Source: JADJPO01 sp963825645 (GTDB taxonomy: Bacteria; Actinomycetota; Actinomycetes; Actinomycetales; Kineosporiaceae). From it: DNA of 64,000 nt. Positions 8,274 to 15,785 of the stretch are shown piece by piece; within the stretch, counting starts at the first letter, position 1, and the number at the start of each line of letters is the position of its first letter. The stretch spans positions 62,001 to 126,000 of the forward strand of contig CAWGTT010000005.1 in the NCBI GenBank assembly GCA_963825645.1. Reading direction: 5' to 3'. Position numbers and translations under genes: made by a program. The notes beneath the pieces are model-generated. The model was given only the letters and a program-made list of their open reading frames with translations, had not been told where the DNA came from and searched no databases.

Positions 8274-8984
8274 ATGGCGCGCGCATCCTCCAAAGACCCG
8301 GGCAAGCCCAAGAAGCAGGGCCGGATCGCCCAGCTCCGCACGGTATTCGCGATGACCCGCAGGGTCGATCCGGCCGTTGTGTGGTGGATGTTGCTCGCTT
8401 TCCTCGGCACCCTCGCGGTGGGCGTGGGACTGGGGTTCGCGTTCGGTCACCCGGTCTACCTCAGCGTCGTGTTCAGCCCGATGGCCGTGATGGTGGCGCT
8501 GATCATCATGGCTCGGCGTGCCGAACGGGCGGCGTTCGCCCAGCTCGCCGGCCAGCCCGGCGCGACCGGGGCAGCGCTGCAGAACCTGCGCCGGGGCTGG
8601 ACCGTCGAGGAGACCCCGGTCGCGGTTGATCCGCGCACCCAGGACATGGTGTTCCGTGCGGTCGGCCGCCCGGGCGTCGTCCTGGTCACCGAGGGCCCTC
8701 TCCCCCGGGTGGCCAAGCTCGCCGAGCAGCAGTCCCGGCACGTCAAACGGGTTCTCGGCGACGGGGTTCCGGTCATCACACTGCACGCCGGGGATGGCGA
8801 GGGTCAGGTTCCGCTGAGGAAGCTGTCCCGGGTGCTCACCCGTAGGCGGCCCAGCCTGACCAAGGGTCAGGTCGGCGAGGTGTCCAAGCGGCTCAAGGCG
8901 CTCGGCGGCGTGAAGATCCCGGTGCCCAAGGGGATCGACCCGACCCGGACGCGCCCCGACCGCAAGGCGATGCGCGGCCGGTAG
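8274..8984 (+). CDS. DUF4191 domain-containing membrane protein
   Basis: A 236-residue protein with a basic N-terminus, two closely spaced membrane spans (VVWWMLLAFLGTLAVGVGLGF and VYLSVVFSPMAVMVALIIM, about residues 35-80) and a soluble C-terminal part rich in basic residues. It matches the actinobacterial DUF4191 family, which is consistently found next to lipA (Rv2219 position in mycobacteria). No enzymatic motif is visible and no function is established. The start ATG at 8274 lies just past the repeat cluster. The conserved position suggests a role linked to the lipoate/glnA neighbourhood, but this is inference. Confidence 0.85.
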   Translation: MARASSKDPGKPKKQGRIAQLRTVFAMTRRVDPAVVWWMLLAFLGTLAVGVGLGFAFGHPVYLSVVFSPMAVMVALIIMARRAERAAFAQLAGQPGATGAALQNLRRGWTVEETPVAVDPRTQDMVFRAVGRPGVVLVTEGPLPRVAKLAEQQSRHVKRVLGDGVPVITLHAGDGEGQVPLRKLSRVLTRRRPSLTKGQVGEVSKRLKALGGVKIPVPKGIDPTRTRPDRKAMRGR

Positions 8985-9015
8985 GCCAAGCCGGGCGGCC
9001 CACCGCGGGCGCCGG

Positions 9016-9513
9016 CTAACGCCGGACGACGACCGTTCCGGCGACCCGGTCGTGCAGACCGCGGTTGTCGCGGTCGGCGAGCAGCGGCGGCACCGCGAGA
9101 CAGAGCAGCACGGCACGCAGCGACGCCCGGGCCAGCCCCGGCGGCACCTGCGCGCCGGGCCCGGCGATCTCCACGCGCTCGACACGCAGGTCGGCCAGCC
9201 GGTGACCGAGAGTGAACCCGGCCGTGCCCACCAGGACGGCGTGCATCACCAGCAGCGCGGCCAGGGGCGCCATCGCGCCCCACTCGAGCGGGCGCATCAA
9301 CCCGTTCCCGATCAGCAGGGCGACGGCCCAGTCCACAGCCAGGCCGGCCACGCGCCGTCCGAACCCGGCCACCGCACCGGGGCCCTCCGCAGGCCGGCCG
9401 AGGCGAGCACCCGGGTAGTCATCGCCGTCTTCACTCGCGGCGTCACGGTCGCGGTCGCGGGGTGTCCTGCCCGGCCCCTGCAACCAGCCACCCAGATCGC
9501 GTGCTCCGACCAC
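9016..9513 (-). CDS. RDD family membrane protein
   Basis: A 165-residue protein with a polar acidic N-terminal segment followed by an RDD domain: GFGRRVAGLAVDWAVALLIG contains the Arg and Asp of the first RDD helix. Two further spans follow, and the C-terminal LADRDNRGLHDRVAGTVVV carries the terminal Asp of the family signature. The GTG start at 9513 is chosen because it begins VVGARDLGGWLQGPG, a typical start for these proteins; the frame is open much further upstream but runs antisense into glnA. The position between DUF4191 and glnA is conserved in actinobacteria. The function is unknown; membrane transport has been proposed for the family. Confidence 0.8.
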   Translation of the reverse strand: MVGARDLGGWLQGPGRTPRDRDRDAASEDGDDYPGARLGRPAEGPGAVAGFGRRVAGLAVDWAVALLIGNGLMRPLEWGAMAPLAALLVMHAVLVGTAGFTLGHRLADLRVERVEIAGPGAQVPPGLARASLRAVLLCLAVPPLLADRDNRGLHDRVAGTVVVRR

Positions 9514-9633
9514 GTGGCCAGCGTAGTCTCGGGTCCGGGTTCGCACACGACACGCCGGGCGGCGGCGCCGGACTACCGATCCACGGCGCGCAGCGGCAGG
9601 ATCGTGACCCGCGCGACATGTGACAGCGCTTTC

Positions 9634-9671
9634 GTAACAACCGGGAAACAGGCGAGACACCGCCGGGTAAC
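9634..9671 (+). promoter_or_regulatory. GlnR operator upstream of glnA
   Basis: The string contains four 5-mers each exactly 6 bases apart: gtaac (9634-9638), gaaac (9645-9649), gacac (9656-9660) and gtaac (9667-9671). This matches the known actinobacterial GlnR box layout gTnAC-n6-GaAAC repeated twice, with the last 5-mer as GTAAC. A weaker extra pair, gtgac-n6-gacat, lies at 9604-9619. The box ends 100 bases before the glnA start. No glnR gene is in the window; control by GlnR is inferred from the site. Confidence 0.8.
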
Positions 9672-9771
9672 TCGTACTCCATAGCGTCTGCCGAGTTCCG
9701 GGGCGGGTCGACGGCGGCCGTCCCTCGGCCCTATCTGTCCTCAGCCCCGACCACAGCTCCAGGAGGTTGGA

Positions 9772-11196
9772 TTGTTCAGCAACGCCGATGAGGTCATGAA
9801 GTTCATCAAGGACCAGGACGTCAAGTTCGTCGACGTCCGGTTCTGTGATCTTCCGGGAATCATGCAGCACTTCAACGTGCCGGCCCACGACCTGGGCGAG
9901 GCATTCTTCACCGACGGCCAGATGTTCGACGGCTCGTCCATCCGCGGCTTCCAGGCGATCAACGAGTCGGACATGAAGCTGATCCCCGACCTCGAGACCG
10001 CGATCGTCGACCCGTTCCGTACCGAGACGACGCTGAACATCAACTTCAGCATCGTCGACCCCTACACGGACGAGCCGTACAGCCGTGACCCGCGCCAGAT
10101 AGCCCGAAAGGCGGAGGCGTACCTGGCGTCCACCGGGATCGCCGACACCGCGTTCTTCGCCCCCGAGGCCGAGTTCTACATCTTCGACGACGTCCGGTTC
10201 GACACCCGGCAGAACGAGGGTTACTACCACATCGACTCGATCGAGGGCGCCTGGAACACCGGCCGGGTCGAGGAGGGCGGCAACCGCGGCTACAAGACCC
10301 GGTACAAGGGCGGATACTTCCCGGTCCCCCCGGTCGATCATTACGCCGACCTACGCGACGCGATGAGCCTGGCGCTGAACAAGGTCGGCCTCGAGGTCGA
10401 ACGCGCCCACCACGAGGTGGGCACCGCCGGCCAGGCCGAGATCAACTACAAGTTCGACTCGCTGGCGCGCGCCGCGGACAAGGTGATGTTGTTCAAGTAC
10501 ATCATCAAGAACGTGGCCTGGGAGCGTGGCAAGACGGTCACCTTCATGCCCAAGCCGCTGTTCGGTGACAACGGGTCCGGCATGCACTGCCACCAGTCCC
10601 TGTGGAAGGACGGCGACCCGCTGTTCTACGACGAGAGGGGCTACGGCGGCCTGTCCGACCTGGCCCGCTGGTACATCGGCGGCCTGCTGCACCACGCGCC
10701 GTCGCTGCTCGCCTTCACCAACCCGACGGTCAACAGCTACCACCGTCTGGTGCCGGGCTACGAGGCGCCGGTGAACCTGGTCTACTCGGCCCGCAACCGC
10801 TCCGCCTGCGTGCGGATCCCGGTGACCGGGTCGAACCCCAAGGCCAAGCGGATCGAGTTCCGGGTGCCCGACCCGTCGAGCAACCCCTACCTTGCGTTCT
10901 CGGCGATGCTGCTGGCCGGGCTGGACGGGATCAAGAACCGGATCGAGCCGCCGGCTCCGATCGACAAGGACCTGTACGAGCTGCCACCGGAGGAGCACGC
11001 CTCGATCCAGCAGGTGCCGGGCTCGCTGCCGGAGGTGCTCAACGCTCTGGAGGCCGACCACGCGTATCTGACCGAGAGCGACGTGTTCACCGAGGACCTG
11101 ATCGAGACTTGGATCGACATCAAGCGCACGCTCGAGGTCGACCCGATCCGGCTGCGTCCGCACCCGCACGAGTTCGAGCTGTATTACGACATCTGA
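9772..11196 (+). CDS. glnA: Glutamine synthetase type I (adenylylatable)
   Basis: Glutamine synthetase I joins ammonia to glutamate at the expense of ATP, as a cytosolic dodecamer. The 474-residue protein has the expected N-terminal beta-grasp (FVDVRFCDLPGIMQHF), the catalytic signature regions FFAPEAEFYIFDDVRF and NYKFDSLARAADKV, and the NPYLAFSAMLLAGLDG segment. The adenylylation tyrosine is Tyr402 in the loop DKDLYELPPEE, marking it as the GSI-beta enzyme controlled by GlnE (encoded at 31-34 kb). The start is a TTG with AGGAGG five bases before it (9761-9766), giving the family-typical N-terminus. Transcription is probably controlled by the GlnR box just upstream, and an 18-bp hairpin follows the stop. 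Confidence 0.97.
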   Translation: MFSNADEVMKFIKDQDVKFVDVRFCDLPGIMQHFNVPAHDLGEAFFTDGQMFDGSSIRGFQAINESDMKLIPDLETAIVDPFRTETTLNINFSIVDPYTDEPYSRDPRQIARKAEAYLASTGIADTAFFAPEAEFYIFDDVRFDTRQNEGYYHIDSIEGAWNTGRVEEGGNRGYKTRYKGGYFPVPPVDHYADLRDAMSLALNKVGLEVERAHHEVGTAGQAEINYKFDSLARAADKVMLFKYIIKNVAWERGKTVTFMPKPLFGDNGSGMHCHQSLWKDGDPLFYDERGYGGLSDLARWYIGGLLHHAPSLLAFTNPTVNSYHRLVPGYEAPVNLVYSARNRSACVRIPVTGSNPKAKRIEFRVPDPSSNPYLAFSAMLLAGLDGIKNRIEPPAPIDKDLYELPPEEHASIQQVPGSLPEVLNALEADHAYLTESDVFTEDLIETWIDIKRTLEVDPIRLRPHPHEFELYYDI

Positions 11197-11207
11197 CAGT
11201 CGTCGTC

Positions 11208-11249
11208 GCCGAGACCCCCGGATTCACGCGCGAATCCGGGGGTCTCGGC
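11208..11249 (+). terminator. glnA terminator hairpin
   Basis: A perfect 18-bp inverted repeat, arms 11208-11225 and 11232-11249, with a 6-base loop lies 11 bases after the glnA stop. The stem has 12 GC pairs. There is no T-run after it, so it is an actinobacterial I-shaped or non-canonical terminator by inference. It also lies between glnA and the convergent Fic gene. Confidence 0.8.
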
Positions 11250-11343
11250 GTGGTGGGCTTGGTCGATCGGCGCCGAGGGTCGACGCGGTGAAGCTTCTCC
11301 ACTCGCAGCCACCCGTAGCTGGGCTCGGCTGTGGAACCGCGCA

Positions 11344-12636
11344 TCACTCACGTGGCCGCGCCGGAACGGGCCGGTTCGGGGCGGAGGCGCGGGTGTCGAA
11401 CTTCGTGCCGGCGAGCGCACGCTCGGTCAGCGAGATCAGGTCCAGGACCTCGCGGGCGAGGTAGGCCGTGGCGCCGCGCTCGATCGACTTGGTCTGCACG
11501 ATCCCGGCTTGACGAAGCTCGTCCAGGGCGGCACTTGCCGCGGGAAACGAGACATCGAGGATCCTCGCCAGGGTCGTCGCGGTGACGACAGGGGCTTCGG
11601 GGAGCTGGCCCAGCAGTCGCGCAACCGCGGAGTCGGCGCGGGGCGTTGCCCGCAGACCGAGCGACGTGCGGTGGCTGGAGTGCCTCTCGGCCCAGTCGAC
11701 GCGGAGGTCGTCGATCTGACCCATCAGCCTCTGCGACTGTTCAACGGCGATCGCCGCGGCCTGGACGAACGTGCCGAGCCACTCGTTGATCGACGTGCTC
11801 GCCTCGGCGCTTCCGGCTGGCGAGTCATGGCGGTAGGCGTTCAACCCCCCGACGTACCGGTCGCGCAGGGTGGCGAGGACGAGGCTGATCGGGAGGACCG
11901 CCCGTTCGGTCAGCCCCCGGCGAGCCAGAACCGTGTGGATGAGCGCGCGGCCTACGCGTCCGTTGCCGTCGGTGAACGGGTGGATGGTCTCGAACTGCGC
12001 GTGAACCCCGGCCGCCTGGATCAACGGGGCATGTGCGGCACCGTTCATGTAGTCGACCAGATCGGCCATCAGGGCCTCGACTCGGTCGGGATCGGGCGGC
12101 ACGAAGTCGGCCCCGATCGGGCTCCAGTCCGAGCCGCCGATCCAGTTCTGCACCGTGCGGAGCCCGTGGTGCCGGGGCTGGTGGGGCAACAGCGAGTGGT
12201 GCAGCTCGACGATGTGGTCGACGGTCAGGGCCTCGGCCTCGACGAGCTCGGTCGTGGATCTCCGCACCACCGTCATGTTGTTGGCGACGAGGCGGGCCTG
12301 CTCGCCGACGCCGCGGACCGTCTCGGACTGGCCCAGCTCGGCAAGGGCGACCTGCTGCGCCGACGGAGCGATGCCCTCGATCCGGGAGCTGGCGATGGCC
12401 TCCGACCGCAGCAGGAAGCGCGCGATGCCGGCCAGGCTCTCCGCCCCCGGTCCGTTGAGTGCACGGATGCTGCGCTCCACCGCCGCAACCCGGCGAGAAA
12501 GATCACCGTCGACCGCCAGCCCCCACCCGTCGATTGTGTCCGGCACGTAGCGTTGATACGGGCCGGAGCGTTGGGCTGAACGCGGCACAGCGGAGTCCAC
12601 GCTCGATGTCCAGTGCGCTTCCTCCCACGTGGCCAT
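11344..12636 (-). CDS. Fic family protein (predicted AMP transferase) with winged-helix tail
   Basis: A 430-residue Fic protein. The catalytic motif HPFTDGNGRVGR (residues 219-230) has all canonical residues for transferring AMP, or another nucleotide moiety, to a hydroxyl. Upstream, SSRIEG (residues 83-88) matches the (S/T)xxxE(G/N) inhibitory helix; its N-terminal position makes this a class II, self-inhibited Fic with no separate antitoxin needed. The last roughly 80 residues contain a winged-helix pattern (VTATTLARILDVSFPAASAALDEL), as in Fic regulators of the DUF4172/Fic_N type. The target protein is unknown. The upstream AT-rich dyad suggests autoregulation by this DNA-binding tail. It is flanked by non-core sequence, suggesting acquisition. 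Confidence 0.9.
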   Translation of the reverse strand: MATWEEAHWTSSVDSAVPRSAQRSGPYQRYVPDTIDGWGLAVDGDLSRRVAAVERSIRALNGPGAESLAGIARFLLRSEAIASSRIEGIAPSAQQVALAELGQSETVRGVGEQARLVANNMTVVRRSTTELVEAEALTVDHIVELHHSLLPHQPRHHGLRTVQNWIGGSDWSPIGADFVPPDPDRVEALMADLVDYMNGAAHAPLIQAAGVHAQFETIHPFTDGNGRVGRALIHTVLARRGLTERAVLPISLVLATLRDRYVGGLNAYRHDSPAGSAEASTSINEWLGTFVQAAAIAVEQSQRLMGQIDDLRVDWAERHSSHRTSLGLRATPRADSAVARLLGQLPEAPVVTATTLARILDVSFPAASAALDELRQAGIVQTKSIERGATAYLAREVLDLISLTERALAGTKFDTRASAPNRPVPARPRE

Positions 12637-12985
12637 CAGCGGATTCCTTTCATAGACCGGAATTCTATCAAACTTAATTCTCTATACTTTAATAGATGGC
12701 GCGACTGTTCAAGGAAACCGACAGGGAGCCGCACTCGCGTCGCGCCGTGCGCCGAGCCGTTTGGCAGCGATTCTCGGTTGAGCAGCGATCTCGATCGGCT
12801 CGGGAGAGCGCACCCGTGTTCAGCGAGGCACGTGCTCAGAGACCGCGAGACCGTGAGCCGCGCCATCACCGGCTCGCGTCGTCTGCAGTGAGCACCGAGT
12901 CAGGCACCTGGCGATGTCCGGCTCCGGGGCTCGACGTGCACGCAATCTGACCGGAGAGGGTCAGCGGAGCAGGGCCCCCGCCGGA
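12637..12985. other. 349-bp non-coding gap with AT-rich promoter of the Fic gene
   Basis: The first about 60 bases are strikingly AT-rich for this genome and hold the dyad described separately. The remainder returns to normal GC. Short open frames here (for example ATG at 12696, 84 codons) lack a ribosome-binding site, show no recognisable domain and have arginine/serine-rich composition typical of out-of-frame GC-rich DNA, so no gene is called. It may be remnant DNA from the event that brought the Fic gene. Confidence 0.5.
12663..12697 (-). promoter_or_regulatory. AT-rich dyad in the Fic promoter
   Basis: An imperfect 12-bp inverted repeat, ttctatcaaact (12663-12674) and actttaatagat (12686-12697), matches at 9 of 12 positions with 11 bases between the arms. 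It ends 27 bases before the Fic start codon in transcription order. Its A+T content stands out against a background of about 70% GC. The position fits a promoter/operator, perhaps bound by the Fic protein's own winged helix; this is inference. Confidence 0.5.
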
Positions 12986-13459
12986 TCAGGGGCAGGCCTG
13001 GTCGATCTGCGTGCGCAGCGTCGTCGCCTGGTCAGCGACCTTCTTGAGCCCGGCGGTGAGGTCACGCAGCGAGGCCGGCGACGGAGTGCCGTCACCGAGC
13101 GACCGGATGGAGGACTCCAGGTCGTCCACCGCCGATTGCAGGGCGTCGATCTGGGCAGCGAACTCCTGGCCGCCTGCGGCCTTCAAGGCATCGGTCGTGG
13201 AGCGGAGCTCGTCGACAGCCACCTTGACGCCGTTCGTGCCCTCCGTGATCACGTTGACGTCCGCGAGGCCGGTGACCGAATCACGCCAGCCTTGGGCGGC
13301 AGAGCAGAGCTCGCTCAACGTGGACGTCGGCCCGGCGGAGCTCGCCGACGGCGCAGCGGAGCCGGAGCCAGCTGCGTCGGGGCTGCCGCTGTCGGAGCAC
13401 GCCGCGAGTGCCAGGCACACCCCGGCAAGTGCCGCAGCGACTCGAACGGATATCGACAT
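12986..13459 (-). CDS. Small secreted lipoprotein, unknown function
   Basis: A 157-residue protein with a lipoprotein signal peptide: short basic-free N-region, hydrophobic core VAAALAGVCLALAAC with a lipobox ending in Cys21, then a Ser/Gly/Ala-rich linker. The mature part is predicted mostly helical (VKVAVDELRSTTDALKAAGG, ALQSAVDDLESSIRSL) with two cysteines, one near its start and one at the end (LCSAAQGW and DQACP), possibly disulfide-bonded outside the cell. This resembles small exported actinobacterial proteins of unknown role. No domain family is recognised. It stands alone, on the same strand as and downstream of a decayed isomerase gene. Confidence 0.7.
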   Translation of the reverse strand: MSISVRVAAALAGVCLALAACSDSGSPDAAGSGSAAPSASSAGPTSTLSELCSAAQGWRDSVTGLADVNVITEGTNGVKVAVDELRSTTDALKAAGGQEFAAQIDALQSAVDDLESSIRSLGDGTPSPASLRDLTAGLKKVADQATTLRTQIDQACP

Positions 13460-13531
13460 GCGGACGACGCTACGCCAGACGTCCTGGCGTCGGGCAGGGG
13501 TGGCAGGGCACGTGTCCGGATCGAGAGCCCG

Positions 13532-13992
13532 TCAGCCACGAGGGACGCGGAAGGCAGCGCGGAAGCGGCCGAGCGCTCTTGCAGGGTCGGTGGAGGCCCA
13601 CCTCTCGAGGCCCACGACACCGATGTAGCCGATGCCGTCGAGCGCGCGCGATCGCCCGGGTAGTTGATCTCCCTGGTGCCCGGCTCCATGAGCCCGGGGA
13701 CGTCGGCGACCTGGATCTCGCCGATAGCGAAGCCGGCGCGCCGGATGAGCTCGATCAGGTTCCTCTCGCCGATCTGGGCGTGGTAGGGGTCGAGGTTCAT
13801 CCGCAGGTACGGGCTGTCGACGGCTTCGACGATCGCCAGGGTGTCGGCAGCGCGGGCGAAGGGGACGCCCGGGTGATCGACGGCGGTGTTGAGGTTCTCC
13901 GGGGTGGACACCCTGCCGGCCTGTTCGCCGAGCTCGGCGATCCGGGTCAGGGTGCGGGCCGCGGCCAGCCACATGGCGCCGGTGACCTCTGT
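13532..13992 (-). pseudogene. Decayed hydroxypyruvate isomerase-like (TIM-barrel) gene
   Basis: Only the second half of a hydroxypyruvate isomerase/sugar epimerase-type TIM barrel is recognisable: MWLAAARTLTRIAELGEQAG, then ENLNTAVDHPG, NLDPYHAQIGERN, GEIQVADVPG and EINYP. The frame then breaks inside the cgcgcgcgatcgcccggg stretch (13641-13660), and the expected tail (RALDGIGYIGVVGLERWAS) continues in another frame to a stop at 13532. No N-terminal half or start codon is visible. Several normally conserved positions look changed from memory of the family (for example Pro in NLDPYH, Arg in GERN and GTREI), consistent with loss of function. A sequencing error could explain the frameshift but not the missing N-terminal half. 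Confidence 0.8.
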
Positions 13993-14162
13993 GGCCGGTA
14001 CGACCGGCAGCCCCTTGTCGTCCAAGCCGGTGCCGTCCGGCAGCACCGCTGCCCCACCCGGCCTGCCCCGGACGGTGCAGTGCGCAACGATCCGGGCTGT
14101 CGGGGGCTGAACCAGTCCGGCAGCGGGTGGCCGGGGCACATCGACCGACCTACGCTCGGGCG

Positions 14163-15785
14163 ATGAGCTCGTATCTGCCGCCGAGTGCGGTGACCGCGCG
14201 GTCGCGGGCGCCCGCGACCGCGCGCGGCGCACCCGATCGGCGGCTCGACCCTGCCCTGCCTGCCCGGCTGGTTGGGCGCGCGGTCGCTGCGCCGGATGCC
14301 GAGCGGTTCACGATCACGGCTCCGTTCACCGGCGAGGTTGTAGCCTCCGTGCCGACGTCGACCCCGGACGACGTCATCCGGGCGGTGGACCGTGCACGCG
14401 CCGTCCACCCCGGTTGGGCCCTACGCACCCCCCGTGAGCGGGCCCTGGTGCTGCTGCGCCTGCACGATCTCGTGCTGCGACGCCAGGACGAGGTGCTCGA
14501 CCTGGTGCAGACCGAGAGCGGCAAGTCGCGGGCGCACGCCTATGAAGAGGTCGCGGACGTCGCGATCAACGCTCGCTGGTATGCGCGCCGGGGCCCGCAC
14601 CTACTCCGCGACGAACCACACCCTGGGCTGGTGCCGGGCCTGACCAGGGTCAGGGAGGTGCACCACGCCAAGGGCGTGGTCGGCATCGTCGCACCGTGGA
14701 ACTTCCCGCTGACCCTGGCCGTGTCTGATGCGCTCCCGGCACTGTTGGCCGGTAACGCCGTGGTGCTCAAGCCGGACAGCCAGACGCCGCTGACCGCGCT
14801 GTGGGCGGCCGAGCTGCTGGCCGAGGCCGGCCTGCCCGACGGCCTGTTCCAGGTGGTCGTCGGCGAGGGAGCCGTGGTCGGGACAGCGCTGGTGGACACC
14901 TGCGACTACGTGGCGTTCACCGGATCCACCGCCACCGGACGGCTGGTGGCCCAGCGCGCCGGTGCCCGGCTGGTCGGCGTCTCACTCGAGCTCGGTGGCA
15001 AGAACGGCCTGTACGTGGCCGAGGACGCCCATCTGCACCGCGCCGCCGAGGCAGCCGTGCGTGACTGCTTCGCCAGCGCCGGACAGCTCTGCGTGTCGAT
15101 GGAACGGATGCTGCTGCACGAGCACGTCGCCGACAGGTTCCTCGACATCTTCCTCGACCGGGTGCGGCGGCTGCGCCTCGGCGCGGGGCTGAGCTATGAC
15201 TACGACGTCGGCAGCCTGGTGTCGCAGGTGCAGCTCGACCGGGTGCGCCGGCACGTGGACGACGCCCTCGGACGCGGCGCACGTCTGTTGGCCGGCGGTC
15301 GGCACCGCCCCGACTTGGGTCCGCTGTTCTACGAACCGACCGTGCTCGCGAACGTGCCGGACGACGCGGCGTGCCAGCAGGAGGAGACCTTCGGCCCGCT
15401 CGTCGTGGTCACCACGGTGGCCACCGACGCCGAGGCCGTGGCGCGGACCAACGCCACCGGCTATGGCCTGAACGCGTCTGTCTGGACCAAGGACCTCAGG
15501 CGAGGGGCGCACCTTGCCCGCCGCCTGCAGACCGGCACCGTCAGCGTGAACGAGACGTACGCCGCCACCTGGGGCAGCGTCGCCGCCCCCATGGGGGGAC
15601 GAAAGCTCTCAGGCCTCGGGCGCCGCCACGGCAGCGCGGGCCTGCTGCGCTATACCGAGTCACAGACCATCGCCGTGCAGCGGGTCGGGCTGGGCCCGCT
15701 GTTCTCGCACGGCGGCCGACGCCTCAGTGTGGTGTTCACCACCGCGCTGCGTGGTGCCCGGCGCGCCCACCTGCCGTGGCCATGA
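14163..15785 (+). CDS. Aldehyde dehydrogenase (succinate-semialdehyde dehydrogenase type)
   Basis: A 540-residue NAD(P)-dependent aldehyde dehydrogenase, close in pattern to actinobacterial succinate-semialdehyde dehydrogenases (GabD2-like). Seen are the cofactor region GVVGIVAPWNFPLTLAVSD, FTGSTATGR, the general base Glu276 in LELGGKN, the catalytic Cys310 in SAGQLCVSMER, and EETFGPLVVV. The start ATG at 14163 follows a short untranslated region shared with the divergent pseudogene. Its stop overlaps the following GMC oxidoreductase start by 4 bases (ATGA), so the two enzymes are coupled: an alcohol oxidase and an aldehyde dehydrogenase acting in sequence is a reasonable reading. A gabT lies at 52-53 kb, but too far away to be the same operon. 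Confidence 0.88.
   Translation: MSSYLPPSAVTARSRAPATARGAPDRRLDPALPARLVGRAVAAPDAERFTITAPFTGEVVASVPTSTPDDVIRAVDRARAVHPGWALRTPRERALVLLRLHDLVLRRQDEVLDLVQTESGKSRAHAYEEVADVAINARWYARRGPHLLRDEPHPGLVPGLTRVREVHHAKGVVGIVAPWNFPLTLAVSDALPALLAGNAVVLKPDSQTPLTALWAAELLAEAGLPDGLFQVVVGEGAVVGTALVDTCDYVAFTGSTATGRLVAQRAGARLVGVSLELGGKNGLYVAEDAHLHRAAEAAVRDCFASAGQLCVSMERMLLHEHVADRFLDIFLDRVRRLRLGAGLSYDYDVGSLVSQVQLDRVRRHVDDALGRGARLLAGGRHRPDLGPLFYEPTVLANVPDDAACQQEETFGPLVVVTTVATDAEAVARTNATGYGLNASVWTKDLRRGAHLARRLQTGTVSVNETYAATWGSVAAPMGGRKLSGLGRRHGSAGLLRYTESQTIAVQRVGLGPLFSHGGRRLSVVFTTALRGARRAHLPWP

Noticed and set aside
9016..10341. 441-codon frame antisense to glnA running into the RDD gene
   Set aside because: Only the last 165 codons match the RDD family; the upstream part mirrors glnA and reflects high GC.
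12696..12950. 84-codon open frame beginning with ATG after the Fic promoter
   Set aside because: No ribosome-binding site, composition of arginine/serine-rich out-of-frame GC-rich DNA, no recognisable domain.
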